Under the pieces are notes generated by a model. That model saw nothing but the letters and a program-made list of their open reading frames with translations. It searched no databases and was not told the DNA's origin. The translations under genes and the position numbers were made by a program. This document shows, piece by piece, positions 1-8,147 of a DNA stretch of 64,000 nt. Every line of letters begins with the position of its first letter. Positions within the stretch are counted from its first letter, which is position 1. This DNA is from Orbaceae bacterium ESL0721 (GTDB lineage Bacteria > Pseudomonadota > Gammaproteobacteria > Enterobacterales > Orbaceae). The DNA lies in contig JAQTHZ010000001.1 in NCBI GenBank assembly GCA_029433365.1, positions 992,001 through 1,056,000 on the forward strand, written 5' to 3'.

Positions 1-558
1 TGCCATATCGATTTTAGCCCGTAGGCAGGCGCTCCCTTCAGCAAACTCACCCGCTCGCATTTTCGCGAATAGCGTAAGATTTTCATCAACTGAGCGATCA
101 CGATAGGGGCTATTTTTACCCGGCTGGGTTAAAGTGCCACGATATTCCCGAATCTCATCGGCAGAGAGCTCATCCACATAGGCTAGCCCTTTACTGATCA
201 GTTCGATTGCATATTGATAGAGCTGATCAAAATAGTTTGAGGAGTAGCAGATCTCACCATCCCACTCAAAACCTAACCACTTCACATCCTCTTTGATTGA
301 TTCAACATACTCAACATCTTCTTTCGCGGGGTTGGTATCATCAAAACGTAAATTGCATTTACCTTGCGGATAATCTTGTGCAACACCAAAGTTGAGACAG
401 ATAGCTTTAGCATGTCCAATATGCAGATATCCATTAGGTTCAGGTGGAAAGCGAGTATGGGGTGCTTGGCATTTGCCTGCGGCAATATCTGCATCAATAA
501 TTTGGTAGATAAAATTAGTTGGGCGACCGTCGTTCTCATTCGGTAAAGAACCGCTCAT
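1..558 (-). CDS. glnS: Glutaminyl-tRNA synthetase, N-terminal part (cut by window edge)
   Basis: Charges tRNA-Gln with glutamine in the cytoplasm. The ATG at 558 opens a 186-codon frame that runs off the left edge, so only the catalytic N-terminus is present. The translation shows the class I HIGH motif in the glutaminyl form ([18 protein letters not shown], residues about 34-51), followed by the GlnRS features LRFDDTNP and [10 protein letters not shown]. The start is fixed by the typical short leader [17 protein letters not shown] and an AGAGG ribosome site a few bases upstream. Smaller frames overlapping this region on either strand are shadows. The family assignment is secure; the missing part includes the rest of the Rossmann fold and the anticodon-binding beta-barrels. 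Confidence 0.95.
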   Translation of the reverse strand, partial: MSGSLPNENDGRPTNFIYQIIDADIAAGKCQAPHTRFPPEPNGYLHIGHAKAICLNFGVAQDYPQGKCNLRFDDTNPAKEDVEYVESIKEDVKWLGFEWDGEICYSSNYFDQLYQYAIELISKGLAYVDELSADEIREYRGTLTQPGKNSPYRDRSVDENLTLFAKMRAGEFAEGSACLRAKIDMA

Positions 559-630
559 AAAAAAACCTCTGGTATGAATAATTAACAAATTTATCCGATT
601 TTATACCATAACAATGGCTATATCGACTTT

Positions 631-1971
631 TTATTTCTCATCTAAATTGAGGGTGACGACAAAACGGGCGCCACCCATCGGGCTTGTCACCGCAAACGCT
701 TTACCGGCATGGAATTCGGCAATCAGTTTAACGTAAGCCAGCCCTAAACCATAACCACCAGTGGTACGTGTACGGCTCGTATCTAACCGCGAAAATGGCA
801 TAAAGATCGACTCACGGGCCGCCAGCGGAATACCGGGTCCATCATCATCAACCTCAATGACAAGGACATGTCCCTTTTTCGAGATAGTCAGCACCGCTTT
901 ATGTGCTGCATATTTGAACGCATTTTGCAGAAGATTCTTAACAATGGTCTCAGCTAACCCTGCATCAATCACCACTTCACAATCTTCAATATGGGTGATT
1001 AGCTCAAAGCCGGGTGGTTTAAACAGTTCTACTGACTGGCAGACTTGATTGCCCCATGACGCTAACGATATTCGAGTTAAATTGAGCTCAATACCGCTCT
1101 GGTGCATCTTGAAGTAGTTTAAACTGACATTAATTAAGGATTCTAGTTCATTAATATCATCAGCAATCCCTTTTTGTAACAGTAACCGCTCATCCTCACT
1201 AGTCGCCTCATCTAACATGCTGAGCTCAAACCTCATGCGGGCAAGCGGTGTACGCAGTTCATGTGCCATTGCATGAGAGATTGTCTGGTTAGTACTAACA
1301 AGGTGCTCAATATGGCGCGCCATATTATTTAACACATCAGCTAATGGCTTAAATACCCAACTACGAATATTTTCCGCCCGTGCTTTTAGATTCCCCTCAC
1401 CAATCTGTTCAGTCGTTTGGCGAATCTTAAACAGATCACGCCACACCGTAATAAAAGCAAAATAGATTAAGATGAAAAAGATAATGGCACTAAAAAGTGC
1501 CCATATTACTAAAAAGAGCGCAAGTGAAGTGGAGTTAGACTCTAAAATATGACGGACAGCAATGGGGCCAAGTTGTAGTATTCGCCCATTATAGAGATCA
1601 ACTAAAATGACCTCTTTATCCTCATCATAGGCAAAACCATATTTTGCCAGTTCAGCCAACACTTCATGTGGTAATACCACTTGCGGTGGAAGTAGGGTCA
1701 GCGGGTAACTAAAATAGGGCTGTAACTTTTTTACTGCCTGTTTAATCGGAATATCGCTATTTTCATCCAGTTGAAGACGTAAAAGGTTAACAGTGCCCCG
1801 TTGCGATTCATGGAAGATGCTATGATCATCTGGAATGCCGGTTAATGATGCCGGCAGCGCATCAAACACCAGCAGTGCACCATAAGCGATGATGCACTGT
1901 AGAGAGAGCAAAACCACCAGATAGGTGATAATGCGGGTATTATAAAATGGCTTAGAAAATCGATGACTCAA
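631..1971 (-). CDS. rstB: Sensor histidine kinase RstB
   Basis: Inner-membrane histidine kinase, 446 residues, partner of the RstA regulator encoded just upstream. A first membrane helix lies at about residues 14-36, a periplasmic sensor at about 37-145 and a second helix at about 148-174, followed by a HAMP-like linker. The phosphoacceptor is H237 in MAHELRTPLARM. The ATPase domain carries an N box (KNLLQNAFKYA), a G1 box (DDDGPGIP) and GGYGLGLA. The start codon overlaps the 3' end of rstA by 4 bp, which indicates translational coupling. The H-box context resembles enterobacterial RstB. In E. coli the system is induced by PhoQ/low Mg and acid; whether that holds here is unknown. Confidence 0.88.
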   Translation of the reverse strand: MSHRFSKPFYNTRIITYLVVLLSLQCIIAYGALLVFDALPASLTGIPDDHSIFHESQRGTVNLLRLQLDENSDIPIKQAVKKLQPYFSYPLTLLPPQVVLPHEVLAELAKYGFAYDEDKEVILVDLYNGRILQLGPIAVRHILESNSTSLALFLVIWALFSAIIFFILIYFAFITVWRDLFKIRQTTEQIGEGNLKARAENIRSWVFKPLADVLNNMARHIEHLVSTNQTISHAMAHELRTPLARMRFELSMLDEATSEDERLLLQKGIADDINELESLINVSLNYFKMHQSGIELNLTRISLASWGNQVCQSVELFKPPGFELITHIEDCEVVIDAGLAETIVKNLLQNAFKYAAHKAVLTISKKGHVLVIEVDDDGPGIPLAARESIFMPFSRLDTSRTRTTGGYGLGLAYVKLIAEFHAGKAFAVTSPMGGARFVVTLNLDEK

Positions 1972-2705
1972 ATGCCCTCCTCCCTACCTGCTGCTTCACC
2001 ACGTAAAAAGAGGTAACCTTTACCACGCACAGTTTTTATACGCAGCGGATTTTCTGGGTCATCTAGCAGTTTCCTGCGTAATCGTGAGATACGCGCATCA
2101 ATTGAGCGATCGCTACCATCAAAATCGATTCCGCGTACTTGGGCAAAAATATCATCGCGGGATAAGATTTTGCCGGCATTATTTGCCAATAACCATAAGA
2201 GATCAAACTCTGCCGTTGTGAGATCTATCTCCTGCTGATCTAACAATACTTTACGATTTTCAGCATTAATCGTAAGATTATCAAACGTAAGTAGCTGACT
2301 ATTTTGTGCCTCACTACCTATCTGTTCAAGATCAAATTCAGCATGTTTACGCCGCAAAAGTGCACGAATTCTAGCTAACAGTAAACGCGGTTCGATCGGT
2401 TTAGCTAAATAGTCATCGGCACCTAGCTCTAATCCAACAATTTCATCAATATCATCACCACTAGCGGTCATGATCAAGATAAAACCGGTGAACCAACCGC
2501 GGATATCACGGCAGATATCAAAGCCAGATTTACCCGGTAACATCACATCTAAAATAAGGAGATCGGGATTACTCTCGCGAATTTTCTCCTCCGCATCATC
2601 ACCCCGTTCATGCCACTCAACGGTATAACCATGTTTTGTAAGGTAAGTTTGGATTAGAGAGGCAAGTTTATGATCATCTTCAATAATTAGGATTCGTCTG
2701 TTCAT
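1968..2705 (-). CDS. rstA: DNA-binding response regulator RstA
   Basis: OmpR/PhoB-type response regulator of 245 residues. The receiver domain has the acidic pair E9-D10-D11, phosphoacceptor D53 in LILDVMLPG and the conserved Lys in YLAKPIEP. The C-terminal winged helix ends KTVRGKGYLFLRGE, matching RstA. A longer in-frame extension upstream (start at 2834) would add 43 hydrophobic residues with no counterpart in the family, so the ATG at 2705, giving MNRRILIIEDD, is chosen. It is transcribed first and overlaps rstB by 4 bp. The divergent HAD phosphatase gene begins about 180 bp away, so RstA could control both directions; that is inference only. Confidence 0.9.
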   Translation of the reverse strand: MNRRILIIEDDHKLASLIQTYLTKHGYTVEWHERGDDAEEKIRESNPDLLILDVMLPGKSGFDICRDIRGWFTGFILIMTASGDDIDEIVGLELGADDYLAKPIEPRLLLARIRALLRRKHAEFDLEQIGSEAQNSQLLTFDNLTINAENRKVLLDQQEIDLTTAEFDLLWLLANNAGKILSRDDIFAQVRGIDFDGSDRSIDARISRLRRKLLDDPENPLRIKTVRGKGYLFLRGEAAGREEGI

Positions 2706-2887
2706 GCCAATGCTCTTAAATTGTGGGTTAGGAAGTGAATTTTTCCAATTATACAGCCAAAATAGGATCGTTACAAAACATACACAAAGCCGCCACATAG
2801 TCGGATCTTTCATTATTATACAATGCCATCTCAATATCCAAGGCTATGCCTTATTACCCCTTTTTTATAATCCAAAACCACTTAAAG

Positions 2888-3652
2888 ATGAACAATATAG
2901 CGCCAACAGACACCATTTTAACGGTAAATAGCCGGTTTTTATCTACTTCAAAACAGGTAAAAACAGCATCGCAACAACCTATCATTCTCTCTGATTTTGA
3001 TGGAACGATTAGCGAAAAAGATGTGACCGACACGCTATTATCCCACTTTGGTAAAACTGGCTGTGATGAGTTAGAGGAGCTGTGGCTAGCGGGTAAAATA
3101 GGTTCACAAGAGTGCATGAGCAAACAGATAGCCCTGTTAGATGCTAGTTTAGATGAAGTTAATCAAGTGCTTAGCGAGATGAAAATTGATCCTGATTTTA
3201 AAGCATTTGTGCATGCAGCAGAGCGTAATAAGATCCCCGTTCATGTGGTTAGCGACGGCTTAGATTACGCTATCCGTTTTATTTTAGAGCAGCATGGATT
3301 GGGGCATTTACCGATTTTTGCCAACCAACTTCTACATGATAACCAGCGTGGTTGGCGTTTAGCGTTCCCTTATGCCAATAAGGGGTGTATTAAAGGGAGT
3401 GGCAACTGTAAATGTAACCACGTTAAACAGCAACAGTTAAAACAGTTTAACCCAATCCTCTATGTTGGTGATGGCACTTCAGATTTCTGCGTATCTAATC
3501 GGGTCGATTTAGTCTTTGCCAAGGATAAACTTATCACCTACTGCCAAGAGCATAACCTAAATTACTGCGCGATTAACAGTTTTGCCGATGTGACTGATGC
3601 CATAGAGAAGGCGAGCTATTTATCTTCAATTCAAGCGCAGATCACTAATTAA
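2888..3652 (+). CDS. MtnX-like HAD-IB family phosphatase
   Basis: Haloacid-dehalogenase phosphatase of 254 residues from the chosen ATG; a 14-residue longer start at 2846 is possible, and neither has a good ribosome site. HAD motif I is SDFDGT (D36, D38), motif II is VVSDGLDY and motif IV is VGDGTSDFCVS. The cap insertion resembles the DK-MTP-1-P phosphatase (MtnX) and phosphoserine-phosphatase-like group. A cluster of cysteines in KGCIKGSGNCKC just before motif III could bind a metal. No other methionine-salvage genes are nearby, so MtnX function itself is unlikely and the substrate is unknown. It opens a rightward set with an esterase-like hydrolase and two small transporters. Confidence 0.8.
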   Translation: MNNIAPTDTILTVNSRFLSTSKQVKTASQQPIILSDFDGTISEKDVTDTLLSHFGKTGCDELEELWLAGKIGSQECMSKQIALLDASLDEVNQVLSEMKIDPDFKAFVHAAERNKIPVHVVSDGLDYAIRFILEQHGLGHLPIFANQLLHDNQRGWRLAFPYANKGCIKGSGNCKCNHVKQQQLKQFNPILYVGDGTSDFCVSNRVDLVFAKDKLITYCQEHNLNYCAINSFADVTDAIEKASYLSSIQAQITN

Positions 3653-3656
3653 CAAG

Positions 3657-3704
3657 TTAACTAATTAAACAATTAACTAATTAAACAGTTAACTAATTAA
3701 AAAT
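3657..3704. repeat. 16-bp tandem repeat, three units
   Basis: The unit TTAACTAATTAAACAA occurs at 3657, then with one change at 3673, then partly decayed at 3689. It lies immediately after the phosphatase stop codon. It belongs to a wider set of stuttered AT-rich duplications in the intergenic DNA of this window. Confidence 0.8.
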
Positions 3705-3798
3705 CTAATTAAAAAAGTTATTAAAAGTAGTTAAATAAGGAACTACCCAACTTATTAAATGACTATTTAACCGTTAAAAAGAGAGTTTCTAAATAATT

Positions 3799-4659
3799 AT
3801 GAGTTCCATTGCAGATCTATCCTACTATCTACCCGGTAATCGCAACGGCGTGCTACTGATTCATGGTTTAACCGGTACCCCAAATGAGATGCGCATTTTA
3901 GCCAAAGGGCTACAACGTGCAGGATTCTCAGTCTATGCGGTTCAGCTTGCTGGGCATTGTGGTACCGAGGACGATCTCAATCAGACCACATGGCAAGATT
4001 GGTATAAAAGTGTAGAGGCTGGTGCCGATTTTTTAGCGCAAAAAGTGGATAACATTTTTGTTGCTGGCTTGTCGATGGGGGCACTGTTAGCCCTTAAATT
4101 GGCTGCGGATAGGCCTAATCAGATCAAAGGAGTTGGTGTTTTAGGCGTCACTTTTCGTTATGATGGCTGGAGCATCCCATTTTGGGCGAAAAAACTCTTC
4201 TTTACACTGGTCTGGTTAAAAAAATTGCACCTCTTCCAAAAAGCGGTATTTATTGAGCAGCCCCCTTATGGACTGAAAGATGAGCGCATCCGTGCAACTG
4301 TCTCCGAAAGTATGTTAAGTGGCGACAGCGCAGCAGCTGGTCTTGCCGGTAATCCTCTCCCTGCCTTAGCAGAGATGCAGCTACTTGCCAAAACAGTACG
4401 TAAAGATCTGCCTAAAGTAACGGTGCCTTGCCTAATTATGCACGCCAAAGATGATGATATCGCCAACATCAATACCAATGCCCGTTTAGTTGAAAAATCG
4501 GTCTCAGGTACAACAAAATTGATCGCGTTAGAGAATAGCTATCATCTCATTACCATTGATAGCGAACGGAGAGAGGTGATCAATGCTGCTGCCGAATTTT
4601 TCGGCCATATTGCGGCAAAAGAGGTAAAGAGTGACCTCAATGTGGAGCAGGTGAACTAA
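3799..4659 (+). CDS. Alpha/beta-hydrolase, carboxylesterase-like
   Basis: Cytosolic alpha/beta-hydrolase of 286 residues with no signal peptide. The oxyanion strand is LLIHGLTGTPNEM (about 19-31), the nucleophile elbow is GLSMG with S92, the acid is likely within AKDDD (about 216-220), and the catalytic His is H249 in NSYHLITID. The layout matches the COG1647-type esterase/lipase group, which includes monoacylglycerol-lipase-like and thioesterase-like enzymes. Its stop codon overlaps the next start (TAATG at 4657-4661), so it is translationally coupled to the first SMR-like gene. The substrate is unknown; an acyl or ester intermediate of the neighbouring pathway is plausible. Confidence 0.82.
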   Translation: MSSIADLSYYLPGNRNGVLLIHGLTGTPNEMRILAKGLQRAGFSVYAVQLAGHCGTEDDLNQTTWQDWYKSVEAGADFLAQKVDNIFVAGLSMGALLALKLAADRPNQIKGVGVLGVTFRYDGWSIPFWAKKLFFTLVWLKKLHLFQKAVFIEQPPYGLKDERIRATVSESMLSGDSAAAGLAGNPLPALAEMQLLAKTVRKDLPKVTVPCLIMHAKDDDIANINTNARLVEKSVSGTTKLIALENSYHLITIDSERREVINAAAEFFGHIAAKEVKSDLNVEQVN

Positions 4660-5018
4660 TGTCCCCATTAATTATCCTTTTATGGGTGTGTAATATCTTC
4701 TTTGATACCTTAGGGCAGATCGCATTTAAATACTCTGCCACCTCGCCCACTAATCGTGATGGCTGGTACTACTGGTTAGATCTCGCCAAAAATTACTGGA
4801 TCTGGATCGGTATCGCCTCCTACGTATTTGAGTTTCTCCTCTGGCTCGCCTTTTTAACGCTAGTACCGCTCTCGCTTGGGGTACTGCTTGCATCATTCAA
4901 TATCATTACAATAATGCTAGTTGGGCGGTTACTCTTTCGCGAACTTTTAACGCTCTATCGCGTGATCGGCATTGCGCTTATCACCATCGGTGTTATTTTT
5001 GTTGGGCTGGCGGTTTAA
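4659..5018 (+). CDS. SMR/EamA-like small membrane transporter subunit 1
   Basis: A 119-residue protein with four predicted membrane helices, the size of small multidrug resistance subunits. Helix 1 carries FFDTLGQIAFK with D16 where EmrE-type proteins have their essential Glu. The C-terminal half has LSLGVLLASFN and a final helix of Ile, Val and Gly. A second protein of the same design is encoded at 5304 with the same FFDT signature, so a heterodimer like MdtI/MdtJ or ArnE/ArnF is likely. The overlap with the hydrolase gene ties transport to the enzymes. The substrate (polyamine or other cation versus lipid-linked sugar) cannot be told from sequence. Confidence 0.75.
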   Translation: MSPLIILLWVCNIFFDTLGQIAFKYSATSPTNRDGWYYWLDLAKNYWIWIGIASYVFEFLLWLAFLTLVPLSLGVLLASFNIITIMLVGRLLFRELLTLYRVIGIALITIGVIFVGLAV

Positions 5019-5049
5019 AAATGAATTATTGTTTAAAGCAAAAGAGTTG

Positions 5050-5260
5050 TTGATTAATGACAATTAATTAAAAGCGGTCAATTCAAAACAGTTAATTTAA
5101 AGTAATCAATTAAAAGCAGTTAATTTAAATAATCGATTTAAAAGCAGTGATCTAAAATGAGCGATCAAACGGATTATAAAACAGATAGTTTATAAAAAAA
5201 CAGTTTATAAAAATAGTTAACTGAATCATTTAAATAAATCATTTAACTAAAGTGGATTTG
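5050..5260. repeat. Degenerate AT-rich stutter repeats between the two SMR-like genes
   Basis: The spacer is built from imperfect direct repeats. Units such as AATTAAAAGC(A/G)GT recur near 5064, 5108 and 5136, then AGTTTATAAAAA recurs near 5188 and 5203. No gene is seen in it. It separates two genes expected to be co-expressed, although the second has its own possible leader. Confidence 0.7.
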
Positions 5261-5303
5261 ATCGCAATGCAATTGATAGGAAAACAGTTAATGGACAGAG
5301 ACA

Positions 5304-5687
5304 ATGGCTAAATTTTACCTCGTTGGTTTTGCAATCTTACTCTTTTTTGACACCATTGCGCAGTGCACCTTTAAAATGGCGGCAATGCATGCCATTCCGT
5401 TAGAGTTAAACAGCGCTTGGCTAATACGCGTCTTTACCAATCCGTGGATCTACATCTCGATTTTAGGTTATATTTTAACCTTTTTTACTTGGATGACACT
5501 ACTTAAAAAAGCCCCCGTTGGGCCTGCCTTTGCCGCATCCCATCTTGAAATTGTCACAGTGATGATTGTCTCGGTTTTCCTCTTCCATGAACCGATAACC
5601 CTATTTAAATTAATCGGCGCTGGCTTTATCCTCTCTGGCATCGTCTTTTTAGCGATTGCTGAAAGTAAAATTAACAGCGAACAGTAA
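5304..5687 (+). CDS. SMR/EamA-like small membrane transporter subunit 2
   Basis: A 127-residue four-helix membrane protein paralogous to the one at 4659. Helix 1 reads LLFFDTIAQCTFK, again with Asp at position 16. The middle has GPAFAASHLEIVTV and the last helix GAGFILSGIVFLAI, as in SMR/EamA half-transporters. It is preceded by a 285-bp repeat-filled spacer rather than being tightly coupled. Two unequal partners (119 and 127 residues) match the sizes of known heterodimeric SMR pairs. It ends the rightward arm of the cluster and faces the arginase-like gene tail to tail. Confidence 0.75.
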   Translation: MAKFYLVGFAILLFFDTIAQCTFKMAAMHAIPLELNSAWLIRVFTNPWIYISILGYILTFFTWMTLLKKAPVGPAFAASHLEIVTVMIVSVFLFHEPITLFKLIGAGFILSGIVFLAIAESKINSEQ

Positions 5688-5735
5688 TTAGCTCTATTTT
5701 TGTACTAAATTTTTACCAAACCACTTCAAAATCAG

Positions 5736-5759
5736 CCCCATCAACCAATGTTGATGGGG
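5736..5759. terminator. Hairpin, possible terminator between convergent genes
   Basis: CCCCATCAA at 5736-5744 pairs perfectly with TTGATGGGG at 5751-5759 around a 6-base loop. It sits 48 bp after the second SMR-like stop. No strong U tract follows on either strand, so termination is uncertain. Confidence 0.45.
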
Positions 5760-5997
5760 TAAAACCACCCAATCTACCCCAATCAAAAAACAGTTTAAAC
5801 TGCTTTAACATTTAAGTTTAATATTAAAATATGCAAATTTGTTTTAGGGTTTATACCCATTTCAATCAAGCTGGGATAAAGTGAAAGGCAGATTAGTTTG
5901 GCGTGACATTATTTGACGTTAGATTGTCTGTTTGAAACAGATAACTGTTGATTATGATAATCAATATCAATCTTTTAGGATTAATATTTAAGAATTA

Positions 5998-6010
5998 ATG
6001 TTTTAGGGTT
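5998..6010 (+). repeat. Dispersed 13-bp motif, copy 1
   Basis: Exact ATGTTTTAGGGTT in the convergent spacer. It is followed by a T-rich run (GAAGTTTTTTTGATTT) and preceded by the related TTTTAGGATT at 5973. Confidence 0.8.
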
Positions 6011-6070
6011 GAAGTTTTTTTGATTTAAAGAGTATTGCTGTTTTTGGTTATCAATACCCTTTTTATCTGG

Positions 6071-6943
6071 TTAGCTTTTTAGTGCATCTAGCAGGGTTAG
6101 GTTGAGCTCATGCTGTTCTTGTTGCCACTGTTTTAAGGTTGCTTGGGAGATGTTGGGCTGTTTGTCTAGCAGGGTTAAGAGGCGTTTGAAGCGACTTTTT
6201 GGATGCCAGATAGATAGTTCGCCGGTGATGTCGCTGCCAATAATGCGGGGTTTGATGGCGGTGATGGTATCTAGCAGGTGGTAGGTCTGTAGTTCGCCCT
6301 GATCCCAATTGGTGTGGATCACCTTTTCGCTTAAGGCATCTTTATCAATCGAGAGATAGATCGGTTTTTGGTTATAGTACTGTTCGGCAAGGAAACTGGC
6401 AATAAGCTCATCCGCTGAGGAGAAGTTACGAAACGATTCACCTAAGCCCAATTTTTGCATTGGAGCAGTGTTAATCCCCATACTCCAATAGGTGAGGCGT
6501 TTTTTTAGGAGCGGTGCTAAGCGGTTTTCCCACAAATGGTAGAGTGAGATATCGCTCGAGGTGATGCCGACAACATGGATGTGCGAGACAAACGGTAGGC
6601 GTGCTAGGTGGCTAACCCATGAGCCGCAATGTATGCCAAATAGATAGCGCATATTATCGGGGTGGTTATCAAAGATGATCACTTCGATTGGATTTTTGGC
6701 GCTATAACGATCTGCAAGTTGTTTAATCAAAAGGAGGGAGAGGTGGTGATAATCACCGCTGCCCATCAGTACAGTACCGTAGTTTTTTGGGAGTTGTGGC
6801 TGTAGGTAGCACTCTAACTTGTTAAAGATTTTTTTGGTGCAGCCAAAACGGATCTGCTCTTGCCATGTTGTTAAATTGAGCGTTTTGGCATGCTCAATAT
6901 GACCAACGCTTTGATCAAAATCAAGGATTAAGGGGCTATTCAT
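6071..6943 (-). CDS. Arginase/agmatinase-fold hydrolase
   Basis: A 290-residue member of the ureohydrolase fold. All metal-ligand motifs are recognisable but in divergent form: GSGDYHHL (about residues 61-68) in place of GGDHS, FDNHPDNM (D, H and D ligands) in place of DAHxD, and SIDKDALS in place of SxDxDxxDP. The di-manganese site is therefore probably intact. The family hydrolyses guanidino or formimino groups, while relatives deacetylate amines, so the substrate is open. The start overlaps the upstream acyltransferase stop by 4 bp, showing an operon. It is the last gene of the leftward arm. Confidence 0.75.
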   Translation of the reverse strand: MNSPLILDFDQSVGHIEHAKTLNLTTWQEQIRFGCTKKIFNKLECYLQPQLPKNYGTVLMGSGDYHHLSLLLIKQLADRYSAKNPIEVIIFDNHPDNMRYLFGIHCGSWVSHLARLPFVSHIHVVGITSSDISLYHLWENRLAPLLKKRLTYWSMGINTAPMQKLGLGESFRNFSSADELIASFLAEQYYNQKPIYLSIDKDALSEKVIHTNWDQGELQTYHLLDTITAIKPRIIGSDITGELSIWHPKSRFKRLLTLLDKQPNISQATLKQWQQEQHELNLTLLDALKS

Positions 6944-8004
6944 GCAGTCTTCTCCTTATCACTTTCAAAAAATCGACTCAGTTTAGCCAAAATCACTCTC
7001 AGTAGCGGGTTTCGAACGTAGACGAGATGTTTAGTAAAGGTGAAGCTGGCGCCTAGCGACGCTTTAACTTCTGGATCTGTCCACCCTGCAATGTAGTGGG
7101 TGAGTCGATGTTGTAAGGCATATTCCAGATTGTAAAACCAGCTGACATAGTAGAGATTTAACTCGCGCGCTGCGGGGTAGACAAGTCCGATATATTTATC
7201 AACCAGCATATTATTGACAATAAAACAGATATTATAGCCAATCAGTTTTTTATCTTCGGGATTGCGGCTATCATAGTAGGTAAAAATTCGGGCATTGCTG
7301 CTTTTACTCTGTAGTAGCTGTTTAAAAAACGGTTTGGTCAGTTTGTCAAAATGTATTTCGCTCTGGTCATAGACATTTTGGTATAACTGATAGTACTCAT
7401 CGATAAGCTGATCTTGGAAAAAAACGTCATCGCCACTAGATAAAACTTTGATGGTTAACTGCTTTTGCGATTTTAATTTGCGACGGAAGTTTTTACGTCG
7501 GCTGTAAGAGAATCGATTAAAGAATTGATCGATATCGGTAAAATCAATTGGTACAAATGCTAATGCCTGCCCCTCTACTTCGATAAAGTTTTGCTTTTTG
7601 AGTGCAGTGACAAATTGAGTTGAGTATTGGTTAGATTCGTCATTTTGAAGCGGTGAATCAATTGGGAGATCTTTAACAATGAGTAGTGGATAGACTTTAG
7701 CATAACGCTGTTTGATATGCATTGCTAATGTGCTGGCATCAACTTGATTGGTTAATAGCGCATATTCTGAGACTGTCGTCCCGACAAAACAGGTTTTAGG
7801 TTGTAACCAACTCTTCCAACTTTTGTAAAAAGGGATTTTTTTCAGTTTTGCTTTAAAATCACTCTGGGCGGTAGTTAGAAGATCAAATTTTGCGGCAAAT
7901 AGCGGCACGCCATCTTCACTTAACCACGCAGAAAAATGGTCTGGCGGATGAGTTAAAAAATCATCAATTAAAGCATTTGGTTCCAATTGATTTAAATAGT
8001 TCAT
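6940..8004 (-). CDS. FemAB/GNAT-like acyltransferase
   Basis: About 354 residues from the ATG at 8004 (a TTG at 8025 would add seven residues). The middle has the basic stretch YSRRKNFRRKLK followed by a GNAT-like core (IGYNICFIVNNMLVDKYIGL, and LNLYYVSWFYNLEYAL), a layout seen in FemAB-related and Acetyltransf_6-type proteins, which transfer acyl or aminoacyl groups to amines. No signal peptide or membrane helix is evident. It lies 143 bp after the aminotransferase and overlaps the arginase-like gene by 4 bp. Donor and acceptor are unknown; acylation of the amine made by the neighbouring aminotransferase is a reasonable hypothesis. Confidence 0.7.
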   Translation of the reverse strand: MNYLNQLEPNALIDDFLTHPPDHFSAWLSEDGVPLFAAKFDLLTTAQSDFKAKLKKIPFYKSWKSWLQPKTCFVGTTVSEYALLTNQVDASTLAMHIKQRYAKVYPLLIVKDLPIDSPLQNDESNQYSTQFVTALKKQNFIEVEGQALAFVPIDFTDIDQFFNRFSYSRRKNFRRKLKSQKQLTIKVLSSGDDVFFQDQLIDEYYQLYQNVYDQSEIHFDKLTKPFFKQLLQSKSSNARIFTYYDSRNPEDKKLIGYNICFIVNNMLVDKYIGLVYPAARELNLYYVSWFYNLEYALQHRLTHYIAGWTDPEVKASLGASFTFTKHLVYVRNPLLRVILAKLSRFFESDKEKTA

Positions 8005-8039
8005 ATGCAATATTTCTATAAACAATTGTTATAAAATCT

Positions 8040-8092
8040 TTGTACACTCTTTATAAAAAGAACTTTATAAGCAAAGCTTTATAAACAGCAGT
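8040..8092. repeat. Stuttered TTTATAA repeats
   Basis: Repeated CTTTATAA-type units (near 8049, 8063 and 8077) fill the leader of the acyltransferase gene. This is the same style of short duplication as in other spacers of the window. Confidence 0.6.
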
Positions 8093-8095
8093 TTT

Positions 8096-8129
8096 AATCA
8101 GTAACTTATAAATTAATAAGTTACTGATT
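8096..8129. other. Perfect 14-bp stem hairpin between aminotransferase and acyltransferase
   Basis: AATCAGTAACTTAT at 8096-8109 pairs exactly with ATAAGTTACTGATT at 8116-8129 around a 6-base loop. A T tract follows only on the plus strand, so it would terminate antisense transcripts. In the leftward mRNA it may stabilise or process the message between the two genes. Confidence 0.6.
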
Positions 8130-8147
8130 TTTTGTTAAATAAAGCGC

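Larger units (their letters stand above)
5688..6070. other. Convergent intergenic region, no gene
   Basis: This 383-bp tail-to-tail spacer holds a GC-rich hairpin at 5736-5759, a near-copy of the dispersed motif at 5841 (GTTTTAGGGTT), the 14-mer TTTTAGGATTAATA at 5973 and an exact motif copy at 5998. No open reading frame with coding character is visible. Confidence 0.7.

Noticed and set aside
2706-2834. 43-residue N-terminal extension of RstA
   Set aside because: The extension is hydrophobic, has no family counterpart, and the receiver domain starts at the internal ATG 2705.
3799-4659. BioH or MhpC identity for the alpha/beta-hydrolase
   Set aside because: The overall spacing and the HGLTGTPNEM oxyanion strand fit COG1647-type esterases better, and no biotin or aromatic degradation genes are near.
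5736-5759. Insertion sequence ends or mobile element around the two-armed cluster
   Set aside because: No transposase, integrase, tRNA-linked att repeat or matching terminal inverted repeats were found between 2.8 and 9.6 kb.
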